A stretch of 64,000 nucleotides of DNA, taken from contig NZ_JAAGPF010000005.1 in NCBI RefSeq assembly GCF_017104645.1, positions 1 through 64,000 on the forward strand, read 5' to 3'. Source of the stretch: Burkholderia sp. Ac-20379 (GTDB taxonomy: Bacteria > Pseudomonadota > Gammaproteobacteria > Burkholderiales > Burkholderiaceae). Positions within the stretch are counted from its first letter, which is position 1. Every line of letters begins with the position of its first letter. Shown here piece after piece: positions 1-11,834 of the stretch. Under the pieces are notes generated by a model, which worked only from the letters and a program-made list of their open reading frames with translations, was not told the DNA's origin and did not search any database. A program made the translations under genes and the position numbers.

Positions 1-1379
1 CCACGCTCGCCGCCCACGCGCAGGCGCAAGAAGCGGCCACGCCGCCCGCCGCCGCCGGCGACGACGCAGCCGCCACCGGCCTCTGGCAACGCGCCACGCT
101 GCTCGGCGACATCGGCGGCCTGCGCCCCGCGCTCGACACATACGGCGTGACGCTGACGCTGCAGGAAACCAGCGAATACTTCGGCAACCTGACGGGCGGC
201 ACGCGCCGCCTCGGCGCCTACGACGGCGTCACGCAAGCGGCCGTCAGCGTGGACACCAGCAAGCTGTTCGGCCTCGCGGGCGGCACGTTCAACGTCAGCG
301 CGCTGCAGATTCACGGCACCAACCTGACGACGCGCGCACTCGCCGCGCAGCAGGCGATCAGCGGCGTCGAGGCACGCCCGGGCACGCGGCTGTGGGAGCT
401 GTGGTACGGGCAGCAACTGGCGGGCGGCAAGGTGGATCTGCGCGTCGGCCAGCAAAGCCTCGATCAGGAATTCATGGTCAGCCAATACGCCGCCAGCTTC
501 GCCAATTCGACGTTCGGCTGGCCGGTGCTGCCGTCGGTCGACATGCCGGGCGGCGGCCCCGCCTACCCGCTGTCGGCGCTCGGCGCGCGGCTCAAGGTGC
601 AGGCCACGCCCGCGCTGACGGTGCTGGCCGGCGTGTTCGACGGCTACCCCGGCGGCAACCCGCAGGACGACGCGCAACTGGCCAACGCACACGGCACGCG
701 CTTCAACCTGCACGACGGCGCGCTGTGGATCGGCGAGCTGCAATACGCCGTCAACAAGCCGAGCGGCGATGCGGCGGCCGCCGGCGATGCAGCGAAAGGC
801 GCGGGCCTGCCCGGCATCTATCGGCTCGGCGTGTGGTACGTGTCGGGCCATTTCAACGACCTGCGCGACGACAGCAACGGCGTGCCGCTGACCTCGCCCG
901 CCTCGAACGGCATCGCGCAGACGCATCGCGGCACCTATGGCGCTTATGCGATCGGCGATCAGATGGTGTGGCGCTCGTCGAGCAACGCGGCGCGCTCGCT
1001 CGGCGTGTTCGCGCGCGTGATGGGCGCGCCCGGCGACCGCAATGCGGTGAGCTTTTCGGCGCAGGCGGGCATCACGCTGAAGGCCCCGTTCGCGGGCCGC
1101 GACAACGACACGGCCGGGCTCGCCGTGGGCTATACGAACGCGATGCTGAACGTGGACGCCGCCGCGGGCGCGGCCTACGGCATCGGCGGCGCGACGCGCG
1201 TTCGCGAGACGGTGATCGAGGCGACCTACCAGTATCAGGTCGCGCCGTGGTGGACGCTGCAGGGCGATCTGCAATACGTCGTGCGGCCGAGCGGCGGCTA
1301 CGCCGTGCAGTCGGACGGCGCGGTGCGCGCGATCCGCAACGAGGTGGTGGCCGGCCTGCGTACCGTCGTGATGTTCTGA
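1..1379 (+). CDS. OprB-type carbohydrate-selective porin (5' end cut by window)
   Basis: Outer-membrane beta-barrel protein of the OprB family, which lets sugars diffuse across the outer membrane. The open frame runs from base 3, before the first available start codon, and opens with the end of a signal peptide (LAAHAQAQ), so the true start lies upstream of the window. About 458 residues are visible. The mature protein starts with a GLWQRATLLGDIGGLRP segment and continues with the Gly/Asn/aromatic-rich alternating pattern of outer-membrane strands (for example FGNLTGGTRRLGAY, LWELWYGQQL, TLQGDLQYVV). It ends in VVMF, with the C-terminal Phe expected for barrel assembly. The 3' end faces a 9-bp repeat tract and then the convergent SGNH hydrolase gene. 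Family call from pattern recognition; substrate unknown. Confidence 0.85.
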   Translation, partial: TLAAHAQAQEAATPPAAAGDDAAATGLWQRATLLGDIGGLRPALDTYGVTLTLQETSEYFGNLTGGTRRLGAYDGVTQAAVSVDTSKLFGLAGGTFNVSALQIHGTNLTTRALAAQQAISGVEARPGTRLWELWYGQQLAGGKVDLRVGQQSLDQEFMVSQYAASFANSTFGWPVLPSVDMPGGGPAYPLSALGARLKVQATPALTVLAGVFDGYPGGNPQDDAQLANAHGTRFNLHDGALWIGELQYAVNKPSGDAAAAGDAAKGAGLPGIYRLGVWYVSGHFNDLRDDSNGVPLTSPASNGIAQTHRGTYGAYAIGDQMVWRSSSNAARSLGVFARVMGAPGDRNAVSFSAQAGITLKAPFAGRDNDTAGLAVGYTNAMLNVDAAAGAAYGIGGATRVRETVIEATYQYQVAPWWTLQGDLQYVVRPSGGYAVQSDGAVRAIRNEVVAGLRTVVMF

Positions 1380-1392
1380 GGCGGCCGGTGGC

Positions 1393-1536
1393 GTGTCGGG
1401 CGTGTCGGGCGTGTCGGGCGTATCGGGCGTATCGGGCGTATCGGGCGTATCGGGCGTGTCGGGCGTGTCGGGCGTGTCGGGCGTGTCGGGCGTGTCGGGC
1501 GTGTCGGGCGTGTCGGGCGTGTCGGACGCGCCGGGC
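1393..1536. repeat. 9-bp minisatellite (GTGTCGGGC)n between convergent genes
   Basis: Fourteen consecutive 9-bp units fill 1393-1518: three GTGTCGGGC, then four GTATCGGGC, then seven GTGTCGGGC. Two decayed units follow (GTGTCGGAC, GCGCCGGGC). The tract begins 14 bp after the OprB stop and stops 3 bp before the stop codon of the opposing hydrolase gene. The block of four GTA variants inside GTG units looks like duplication of a variant unit by slippage. It has no long hairpin of its own. Confidence 0.95.
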
Positions 1537-1539
1537 GTG

Positions 1540-2733
1540 TCAAATGCCGAACGCGCCGCCAGCCGCGAACGCGTGCGCCGCGAAGCGTTCGGCGATCCGG
1601 CGATGCGCCGCGCCGTCGGGATGCAGGCGATCCGGCAACGGCAGTTCCGCCTCGTCGGCCGCGCCGTACAGCGCGAGGCCATCGAGATAATGCAACTGCG
1701 GATCGCCGGCCGCGCGCTGCGCCACGATGCGCTGCAACTCGCGGCGCACCACGCTCAGCGTGAGCTTGCCGGCCACGCACTCGGCCGGGTCGCCGGTCGC
1801 GCGGAACGCCACCTTGCCCTGCGCGAGCGCGTCGGCGTCGAACGCGCCGGGGCCGGGCGTTGCCTCGTGAAGCGCGCAATGGATCGGCGAGATCACGAGC
1901 AGCGGCGTGTCGGGATGGCCGTCGCGGATCGTATCGAGAAAGCCGTGCACGGCCGGCCCGAACGCACGCAGCCGCATCAGGTCGGCGTTCACGAGATTGA
2001 TGCCGAGCTTCACGCTGATCAGGTCGGCGCGCATGTCGCGCATCGCGCGCGCCACGAACGGATCGAGCAGCGCGCTGCCGCCGAAGCCCAGATTCAGCAG
2101 TTCGACGCCGCCCGCCGCCGCGGCCAGCGCGGGCCAGATGCCGGTGGGGCTGGCCGCGTTCGAGCCCTGGCTGATCGAGCTGCCGTGATGCAGCCAGATA
2201 CGCCGCGCGGCACGCGCCACCGCATCGAGCGGCACGAGCGGCGCATCGCTGCGCAGCGCGGCCAGCAGCACTGTCTCGTTGTGCGGCAGCCAGATCTCCA
2301 CGCGCTTGTCGTCGGCGCTCAGGCCGTCGAAGCGCAATGTGGCCGGTGAGCCCGGTTCGTGCGCCGCGGCGCCGGTGCCGAGCGCGATCGTCACGGTATC
2401 GCCGCCTTCGGCGCTGGCCTGCGCCACGCGCTGCCCGTCCACCATCAGATCGAACACGCCGGGCGGCCGCGCCGGCACGCCGGCATAGCGGTAACGCGTG
2501 GGCACAACCTCGAGTTCGAGCGCGGTGGCGCGCGTGCGAAACGCGAGGCGCACGCCCGAGGGCTGCGCCTCGACCATCGCGAATTGCGGATCGGTGTTCT
2601 GTGCGCGGGCGCGCGCAGGCAGGCGATGCACGCGCACGCCGCGCGGCGTGGGTTCGAGTTCGCTCGCGCCGTGCACGAGCGCCTCGGCGATCGGCGTGGC
2701 GATCGTCAGGGGGCGGAGTTGCGTCATGGTCAT
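1540..2733 (-). CDS. SGNH/GDSL-family hydrolase
   Basis: Predicted cytoplasmic esterase-type hydrolase of 397 residues. The N-terminal half is a beta-sandwich-like domain (FDLMVDGQRV, VEIWLPHNETVLL). The C-terminal half carries the SGNH blocks: HHGSSISQG with the nucleophile Ser, LNLGFGGSA with the block II Gly, LISVKLGINLVN with the block III Asn, and LPDRLHPDGAAH with the catalytic Asp-x-x-His. No signal peptide is seen. The start at 2733 (MTMTQLRPL) was chosen because the longer open frame upstream runs into the katG terminator; an ATG at 2727 is equally possible. The gene lies downstream of katG on the same strand but beyond its terminator, so it is probably a separate unit. Substrate not predictable. 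Confidence 0.8.
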   Translation of the reverse strand: MTMTQLRPLTIATPIAEALVHGASELEPTPRGVRVHRLPARARAQNTDPQFAMVEAQPSGVRLAFRTRATALELEVVPTRYRYAGVPARPPGVFDLMVDGQRVAQASAEGGDTVTIALGTGAAAHEPGSPATLRFDGLSADDKRVEIWLPHNETVLLAALRSDAPLVPLDAVARAARRIWLHHGSSISQGSNAASPTGIWPALAAAAGGVELLNLGFGGSALLDPFVARAMRDMRADLISVKLGINLVNADLMRLRAFGPAVHGFLDTIRDGHPDTPLLVISPIHCALHEATPGPGAFDADALAQGKVAFRATGDPAECVAGKLTLSVVRRELQRIVAQRAAGDPQLHYLDGLALYGAADEAELPLPDRLHPDGAAHRRIAERFAAHAFAAGGAFGI

Positions 2734-2760
2734 CGTCTCGGAATGCGGCCGGCCGCCGCC

Positions 2761-2793
2761 AAAGAAAAACGGCCGATCGCGAGGATCGGCCGT
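2761..2793 (-). terminator. katG rho-independent terminator
   Basis: Perfect 10-bp stem (2769-2778 with 2784-2793, arm ACGGCCGATC) and a 5-base loop, followed on the minus strand by TTTTTCTTT. It lies 60 bp past the katG stop. Confidence 0.85.
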
Positions 2794-2852
2794 CTTGTCC
2801 TGCCGTGCGGGCCTGCTCATCTTGGCCCGGCACATGATACGCCGGCGGGCGC

Positions 2853-6406
<3,554 letters not shown>

Positions 6407-6717
6407 TCCGACGCGCACATCGATGCGCCCCCACTAAACACGCTCGCGCCCGCCGATTTCCATCATTTTTCGCAGCATCGGCCGAAAGCTTCCTTACGTT
6501 ATTGCGGAAATATCAATAAAAATCCGGCTGCGCCGCAGCGCCCTCGCTATTCGGGCTTTTACTAAGAACCCACGGCGTTTTTTGTCTTGATAATGTTTAC
6601 CGAACGCTCGCCCACATCGGCCGGGCGTTTTATCCAGTCAAGCTCGGCGGCAGCCATGCCGGGCGGAGCGCAAACGCGGCACGACCGCGCGCAAACCACG
6701 TACAACGAGGAGTCATA
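6407..6717. other. Leader region of the ArgT-like gene
   Basis: 311 bp between the LysR gene and the binding-protein gene, with AT-rich segments (6460-6530, 6575-6600) suited to a promoter. A small hairpin at 6609-6627 (CGCCC/GGGCG) is followed by TTTTAT. It could end read-through from the LysR gene or act as a leader terminator for the downstream gene. No open frame is credible. Confidence 0.4.
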
Positions 6718-7500
6718 GTGAAAAAAGTTCTGGCGGCCCTGACCATCGCCCTGCTCGCCGTTTCGGCCGGCAGCGCCTACGCAAAAGACTGGTCGACGGT
6801 CCGCTTCGGCGTCGACGCCAGCTACCCGCCGTTCGAATCGAAGGGCGCCGACGGCAAGCTGGTGGGCTTCGACATCGATCTGGGCAACGAAATCTGCCGC
6901 CGCATCGCCGCCAAGTGCGTGTGGGTCGAAAACGATTTCGACGGCATGATCCCGGCCCTGAAGGCCCGCAAGTTCGACGGCGTGCTGTCGTCGATGTCGA
7001 TGACGCCGCAACGCGCCGAACAGATCGCCTTCTCGGCCAAGCTGTTCAACACGCCGACGCGCCTGGTCGCCAAGCAGGGCACCAAGCTGCTGCCGACGGC
7101 CGATTCGCTGAAGGGCAAATCGGTGGGCGTCGAGCAGGGCACGATCCAGGAAACGTACGCGAAGACCTACTGGGCCTCGAAGGGCGTGACGGTCGTGCCT
7201 TACCAGAACCAGGACCAGGTCTATGCCGACCTGATCTCGGGCCGCCTCGACGCAGCGCTGCAGGATGCCGTGCAAGCTGAAATCGGCTTCCTGAAGACGC
7301 CGCGCGGCAAGGGCTTCGAGTTCGCCGGCAAGGACATCGACGATCCGAAGACGCTCGGCGAAGGCGCCGGCATCGGCCTGCGCAAGGAAGACACCGATCT
7401 GAAGACGAAGATCGACGGCGCGATCGCCGCGATGCGCAAGGACGGCACGTACGACAAGATCGCGAAGAAGTACTTCGACTTCGACGTCTACGGCAAGTAA
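6718..7500 (+). CDS. Periplasmic basic-amino-acid-binding protein (ArgT/HisJ family)
   Basis: 260-residue ABC-transporter substrate-binding protein of the polar amino-acid family, most like the lysine/arginine/ornithine and histidine binders. It has a signal peptide (MKKVLAALTIALLAVSAGSAYA), then the hallmark VRFGVDASYPPFESKGADGK ligand-site strand, a Cys pair in EICRRIAAKC as in HisJ, and the C-terminal GTYDKIAKKYF motif. It starts with GTG, supported by AACGAGGAGT just upstream. No permease or ATPase gene lies next to it, so it must pair with a transporter encoded elsewhere. A strong hairpin follows it. Confidence 0.92.
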   Translation: MKKVLAALTIALLAVSAGSAYAKDWSTVRFGVDASYPPFESKGADGKLVGFDIDLGNEICRRIAAKCVWVENDFDGMIPALKARKFDGVLSSMSMTPQRAEQIAFSAKLFNTPTRLVAKQGTKLLPTADSLKGKSVGVEQGTIQETYAKTYWASKGVTVVPYQNQDQVYADLISGRLDAALQDAVQAEIGFLKTPRGKGFEFAGKDIDDPKTLGEGAGIGLRKEDTDLKTKIDGAIAAMRKDGTYDKIAKKYFDFDVYGK

Positions 7501-7531
7501 TCCCCGCCGCCTCGCGGCATTCCGCGGCATT

Positions 7532-7561
7532 CGACGGGCCCTGCGGGGCCCGTCGTGCTTT
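7532..7561 (+). terminator. Terminator after the ArgT-like gene
   Basis: Perfect 10-bp stem CGACGGGCCC/GGGCCCGTCG (7532-7541 with 7546-7555), TGCG loop, then TGCTTT. The T-run is short. Confidence 0.6.
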
Positions 7562-7733
7562 GCGGCGGCCGGTTTTCGCGCGGCGCGCCTGCGCGCCCGA
7601 TCGCCCGCCGCGCGCGTCCCGATCCTCCGCCGCTTCCGGCGCTTCCCCGGGCTTTTTTCGCGCCCCACGTACAATCGTCGTTTCCTCGTCCCGAACGGAA
7701 CCCGCGGCGGCCCCGGCCGCCCGCCCCCCGATC

Positions 7734-8849
7734 ATGCAAACGCTGACCCATCCGCTGATTTCTCCCACGCTCGGCACCGAGCGCCACATCACCAGCTTCC
7801 ATTACGGTCCGCGCAGCGGGAAGAAGGTCTACATCCAGTCGTCGCTGCACGCCGACGAACTGCCCGGCATGCTGGTCGCGACGCTGCTGCGCCGCCATTT
7901 CGCCGCGCTGGAGGCGGCCGGCAAGCTGCGCGACGAGATCGTCGTGGTGCCGGTGCCGAACCCGATCGGCCTGTCCCAGCACGTGTTCGGCGACCATCTC
8001 GGCCGCTTCGAGCTGAACACGATGCAGAACTTCAACCGCAATTTCCACGATCTCGCGGCGCTCGTGATGCCGCGCATCGAGGGCCGGCTGACGGCCGACG
8101 CGGCGCAGAACCTGGCCGCCGTGCGCGCCGCGATGGGCGAGGCGCTGGCCGAGCAGAAGCCGCGCACCGAGCTGGAATCGCAGCGCCTGGCGCTGCAACG
8201 GCTGTCCTACGACGCCGACGTGGTGCTCGATCTGCACTGCGACAACGACGCCGTCATGCATCTGTATACGAACCCGGATCTGTGGGCCGACGTCGAACCG
8301 CTCGCACGCTACCTTGGCTCGCAGGCCTCGCTGCTCGCGCTGAACTCGGTCGGCAACCCGTTCGACGAGGTGCACAGCTTCTGCTGGTCGGAACTGCGCG
8401 AGCGCTTCGGCGGCCGCTTCCCGATCCCGAACGGCGCGATTTCGGTGACGGTCGAGCTGCGCAGCGAGCGCGACGTGTCGTGGGAACTGGCCGAGCGCGA
8501 CGCGCAGGCCATCGTCGATTACCTGACGCAGCGCGGCACGATCGAGGGCACGGCCGCGCCGCTGCCGCCGCTGGCGCATCCGGCCACGCCGCTGGCCGGC
8601 GTCGAGCCGCTGGTGGCGCCGGTGTCGGGCGTGCTGGTGTTCCGCACGCCGGTGGGCATCGTCGTGGAGCCGGGCCAGGAGATCGCCGACATAGTCGATC
8701 CGCTGACCGACCGCGTCGTTACGCTGAAGGCCAGCGTGCGCGGCGTGCTGTACGCGCGCCAGGTGGTGCGCTTCGCCACGGCCGGCATGGAAGTGGCCCG
8801 CGTGGCCGGCGCCACGCCGTTCCGCACCGGCTCGCTGCTGTCGGCCTGA
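7734..8849 (+). CDS. Succinylglutamate desuccinylase/aspartoacylase-family deacylase (M14-like)
   Basis: 371-residue zinc-dependent deacylase of the AstE/aspartoacylase group. The zinc-site motif HADELPG (H-x-x-E) lies near residue 39 and the third ligand in LDLHCDN. PIGL, FNRNFHD and VTVELRSERD also fit the family, and the C-terminal segment after about residue 290 looks like a lipoyl/biotin-type hammerhead (VSGVLVFRTPVGIVVEPGQ). It probably removes an acyl group from an amino acid. It sits just after an ArgT-like binding protein but has its own TACAAT -10-like element at 7670. The open frame extends upstream, but the ATG at 7734 fits the family N-terminus. Exact substrate unknown. Confidence 0.85.
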   Translation: MQTLTHPLISPTLGTERHITSFHYGPRSGKKVYIQSSLHADELPGMLVATLLRRHFAALEAAGKLRDEIVVVPVPNPIGLSQHVFGDHLGRFELNTMQNFNRNFHDLAALVMPRIEGRLTADAAQNLAAVRAAMGEALAEQKPRTELESQRLALQRLSYDADVVLDLHCDNDAVMHLYTNPDLWADVEPLARYLGSQASLLALNSVGNPFDEVHSFCWSELRERFGGRFPIPNGAISVTVELRSERDVSWELAERDAQAIVDYLTQRGTIEGTAAPLPPLAHPATPLAGVEPLVAPVSGVLVFRTPVGIVVEPGQEIADIVDPLTDRVVTLKASVRGVLYARQVVRFATAGMEVARVAGATPFRTGSLLSA

Positions 8850-8879
8850 AGCCGCGGCGGTTCCGCCCAAGGCCCAATG

Positions 8880-8921
8880 AAAACGGCCGGCCAGGCGCGC
8901 GAAGCGCCTGCCGGCCGTTTT
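8880..8921. terminator. Bidirectional terminator
   Basis: Long hairpin with near-perfect arms (AAAACGGCCGGC..., one bulge) and A/T tails on both sides, between convergent genes ending at 8849 and 8953. Confidence 0.85.
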
Positions 8922-8952
8922 GGCATCTCGGCCGCCTTGCGGCGGTTGCCGT

Positions 8953-9777
8953 TCAGAACGCGGGCACGATCGCGCCGGCGAACTTCGCGTCGATGAACTT
9001 GCGCACGTCGTCCGACTCGTAGGCGGCCACCAGCTTCTTCACCCACGGCTTGTCGCGATCCTGCGTGCGCACGGCGATCAGGTTCGCGTACGGCCCCTTC
9101 AGATCCTCGATCGCGATCGCATCCTTGGTGGGCGTCAGCCCGGCCTTCACGGTGTAATCGGTATTGATCGACGCCGCGTCGAGATCGGGCAGCGCGCGCG
9201 GCAGTTGCGCCGAATCGAGCTCGACCAGCTTGATGTGCTTGGGGTTGGCGACGACGTCGAGCGGCGTGGCGTTCACGCCGTTGACGCCCGCGCCCGGCTT
9301 GAGCTTGATGACGCCGTACTTCTGCAGCAGCAGCAGCGCCCGGTTGCCGTTCGACGGATCGTTCTGGATCCCCACCTTCGCGCCGTCCGGCAGGTCCTTC
9401 AGCGATTTGAGCTTCTTCGAATAGAAGCCCATCGGCGCCGTGTAGGTCAGCCCGACGCTGACGATCTTGTAGCCGCGCTGCTTGATCTGGCTGTCGAGAA
9501 ACGGCTGGTGCTGGAAGCCGTTGGCGTCGAGATCGCCCGAATCGAGCGCCGCGTTCGGCTGCACGTAATCGTTGAATTCGATCACCTTGATCTGCAGGCC
9601 GTCGTGGCCGGCCACCTTCGCCACTTCATTCCAGATTTGCGCGTCCGGCCCGCTCATGGTGCCGATTTTCAACGGCGCGCCGTCGGCCCAGGCGGCCGAT
9701 GCAGCGGCAAACATCAGCGTGCCGCCCATCGCGGCGAACCTCGCGAACTGCGCGAATCGATTGGTCAAACGCGGCAT
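8953..9777 (-). CDS. metQ: MetQ/NlpA-family methionine-binding protein
   Basis: 274-residue substrate-binding protein of the MetQ/NlpA family, periplasmic partner of a D/L-methionine ABC importer. It shows the family blocks LKIGTMSGPDAQIW, VIEFNDYVQPNAALDSGDLD, NGFQHQPFLD, VGIQNDPSNGNRALLLLQ and SINTDYT. The N-terminus is a classical signal peptide ending AAWADG, without a lipobox cysteine, so it is probably soluble. Ribosome site AGGGGATGAC precedes the ATG. No metN or metI is adjacent, so this is an orphan binder. It is divergent from the porin gene. Confidence 0.9.
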   Translation of the reverse strand: MPRLTNRFAQFARFAAMGGTLMFAAASAAWADGAPLKIGTMSGPDAQIWNEVAKVAGHDGLQIKVIEFNDYVQPNAALDSGDLDANGFQHQPFLDSQIKQRGYKIVSVGLTYTAPMGFYSKKLKSLKDLPDGAKVGIQNDPSNGNRALLLLQKYGVIKLKPGAGVNGVNATPLDVVANPKHIKLVELDSAQLPRALPDLDAASINTDYTVKAGLTPTKDAIAIEDLKGPYANLIAVRTQDRDKPWVKKLVAAYESDDVRKFIDAKFAGAIVPAF

Positions 9778-10093
9778 GTCATCCCCTTTTAGTGTCGATT
9801 TGCATTGAATTGCGCTGAATTAGCAGCGCATCGTCGCATTCGCGGGGCCGGCTTCCAACCAAGCGTTCGTCATCTGCATCGATGCCGGGCCGCGAAAAGC
9901 TAAAACCGATTCGTCATATCGGTTGCAGGTGCAACCGGCTATTTGTCTGCTGTGGTGCGGGCGCTACAAAAGCGAATTATGACAATCGCTGTCACATTCA
10001 TTGCGCCCCCCCGCATGTAAAGTCCGCTCCGTTCCTTCCAAACGCCTTCAAGAGCCCGGAACCGCACACACCTAATTTCGCTCGGAGATTGTC
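9778..10093. promoter_or_regulatory. Divergent metQ / porin promoter region
   Basis: 316 bp, AT-richer than its neighbours. It contains a perfect 18-bp palindrome CGGTTGCAGGTGCAACCG at 9920-9937, next to an imperfect CCGAT/ATCGG pair at 9906-9922. The segment 9960-10030 (GAATTATGACAATCGC, CATGTAAAGT) probably holds the porin promoter. The palindrome looks like a repressor operator, perhaps LacI-like; the protein is unknown. Confidence 0.5.
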
Positions 10094-11245
10094 TTGAACA
10101 AGAAACTGTTGACCACCGCCGTCCTGGCCGCAACGGCTACCGCCGCTCACGCACAAAGCAGCGTCACGCTGTACGGCGTGATCGATGCAGGTATCAGCTA
10201 CGTTAACCACAGCTCGGTTACCGGCGGCTCGGCCAAGAACTTCAAGTACGACGACGGCGTTGCTCAAGGCAGCCGTTGGGGCATCAAGGGCACGGAAGAC
10301 CTGGGCAGCGGCCTGAAGGCAATCTTCGTGCTCGAAAACGGCTTCAACAGCAGCAACGGCACGCTGGGCCAAGGCGGCGCGATGTTCGGCCGTCAAGCCT
10401 ACGTCGGCCTGTCGAAGAACGACATGGGCACGGTCACGTTCGGCCGTCAGTACTCGTTCTCGACCGACATCCTCGGTTCGAACTACTCGACGGGTGGCAA
10501 CACGGTCGTCGGTAACTACGCTTACCACGTCAACGACATCGACCAACTGACCTCGAGCCGCATCAACAACTCGGTCAAGTTCCAAAGCGCCAACTACTAC
10601 GGCCTGACGTTCGGCGCGTTGTACGGCTTCTCGAACCAAGCTGGCGCCTTCGCAGGCTCGCCGACGGTCGGCTCGACGACGGGTTCGTCGCGCGCATACA
10701 GCTTCGGCGCGAACTACGCGAACGGCCCGTTCTCGGTCGGCGCGGCTTACACGGACATCCGCTTCCCGGCACTGTCGACCCCGGCATTCTCGACGGCCAT
10801 CGCCAACATCTCGACGGGCACGGCGGGCACGGTCAAGGATCTGCGTACGTTCGGCGTTGGTGGCCGTTACATCTGGGGCCCGGCAACGGCATGGCTGCTG
10901 TGGACGAACACGCAATTCAGCGCGATCAACGCGAACGGCACGAAGTACAACGCCTACGAAGCTGGCGCGAAGTACGCTCTGACGCCGGCTCTGTCGGGCG
11001 CAGTGGGCTACACGTACACGAGCGCGCAGCAAGGCAACGCGTCGTACCACTGGAACCAAGTCAACGGTACGGTTGACTACGCACTGTCGAAGCGTACGGA
11101 CGTCTACGCCCTGGCCGTGTACCAGCAAGCTTCGGGCCGTGGCGTGCAAGCGCAGATCGGTTCGTCGACGAGCTACTTCGGTACGTCGGGCACGGGTTCG
11201 AAGAACCAAGTCGCTGCTCGCGTCGGTATCCGCCACAAGTTCTAA
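10094..11245 (+). CDS. General trimeric porin (OmpC/Omp38-like)
   Basis: 383-residue outer-membrane porin of the Gram-negative porin family common in Burkholderia. It has a signal peptide ending AAHAQ, then SSVTLYGVIDAGISYV, the typical first barrel strand. SRWGIKGTEDLGSGLKAIF and GRQAYVGLS follow, and the C-terminus is VGIRHKF with the terminal Phe. It starts with TTG preceded by CTCGGAG. Codon choice differs from its neighbours (many GCT, CGT and GGT codons), typical of a very highly expressed gene. A classical terminator follows at once. Confidence 0.95.
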   Translation: MNKKLLTTAVLAATATAAHAQSSVTLYGVIDAGISYVNHSSVTGGSAKNFKYDDGVAQGSRWGIKGTEDLGSGLKAIFVLENGFNSSNGTLGQGGAMFGRQAYVGLSKNDMGTVTFGRQYSFSTDILGSNYSTGGNTVVGNYAYHVNDIDQLTSSRINNSVKFQSANYYGLTFGALYGFSNQAGAFAGSPTVGSTTGSSRAYSFGANYANGPFSVGAAYTDIRFPALSTPAFSTAIANISTGTAGTVKDLRTFGVGGRYIWGPATAWLLWTNTQFSAINANGTKYNAYEAGAKYALTPALSGAVGYTYTSAQQGNASYHWNQVNGTVDYALSKRTDVYALAVYQQASGRGVQAQIGSSTSYFGTSGTGSKNQVAARVGIRHKF

Positions 11246-11277
11246 GCATTCGCTTTTCCCGCGAAGCACTACGGCAG

Positions 11278-11308
11278 AACGTCCCGCTCCGGCGGGACGT
11301 TTTTTTTT
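11278..11308 (+). terminator. Porin terminator
   Basis: Perfect 10-bp stem AACGTCCCGC/GCGGGACGTT with a TCCG loop, followed by a run of nine T. Confidence 0.95.
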
Positions 11309-11395
11309 GGCCGCTTTTAAGTTTCATTTAATTCTGGATTGAGAGCATCCTCTCACCCCCCCTGTTGGCCGCCTGAGCACCGGCGGCTTTTTTTT
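11309..11395 (+). ncRNA. Possible small RNA between two terminators
   Basis: An 87-bp AT-rich start (TTAAGTTTCATTTAATTCTGG) leads into a small hairpin GAGAG-CATC-CTCTC (11341-11354), a single-stranded C7 run (11356-11362), and a second perfect terminator GCCGCC/GGCGGC followed by eight T (11368-11395). A second full terminator 60 bp after the porin terminator makes sense only if something is transcribed in between. The hairpin, C-rich loop and terminator resemble a trans-acting sRNA. No homolog recognised. Confidence 0.3.
11368..11395 (+). terminator. Second terminator downstream of the porin
   Basis: Six-base-pair GC stem GCCGCC/GGCGGC with an 8-base loop and eight consecutive T. Confidence 0.85.
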
Positions 11396-11448
11396 GCCCG
11401 CGTGCCCGGCGGCCATCGCCAACGGGAAAGACAGGACCGGAGGAAACG

Positions 11449-11709
11449 ATGATCGAAGATATTGTTTTCAGCAATCTGCCCACGATACTGACGCGCGAAC
11501 ACGCGTTTCCGGTTCAGAGCTGCCGCGTGTCGGTGGCCATGCAGCGTCCATGGGGCCGGCCGTACCGGCTCGTCGAATGGACCATGCATCTCGACGCGCC
11601 CGCCCGCCGCCAGATCGTTCCCGCCGAAAGCACCGATGTGCAGATCGCCGAAGCGGTCGCCTCGCACATCCCGGGACGCCTGTTCGAAGATGGCGCTTCG
11701 CTGATTTGA
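11449..11709 (+). CDS. Small conserved hypothetical protein
   Basis: 86-residue soluble protein of unknown function. Its reality is supported by a near-ideal ribosome site (CCGGAGGAAACG before the ATG) and ordinary coding character. The sequence has a short basic/aromatic centre (MQRPWGRPYRLVEWTMHLD) and an Ala/Ile-rich C-terminus. No signal peptide, membrane segment or recognised domain. It stands alone. Confidence 0.65.
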   Translation: MIEDIVFSNLPTILTREHAFPVQSCRVSVAMQRPWGRPYRLVEWTMHLDAPARRQIVPAESTDVQIAEAVASHIPGRLFEDGASLI

Positions 11710-11834
11710 GCGCAGTTTTGCCGGCCCGCGACGTTCAGGTTTCCTGATCGTCGTCATCCCGTCGTGCCCCCGATTCGGGCAAGTGCGGCGGGAATTCTGC
11801 TACGCTCCCCGTTTTCCGCTCGGTATTTCACACT

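Noticed and set aside
1393-2349. 318-codon plus-strand frame starting with repeated Val-Ser-Gly units
   Set aside because: The 9-bp repeat keeps any frame open and the rest is antisense to the SGNH hydrolase gene; the product is low-complexity Arg/Ala-rich.
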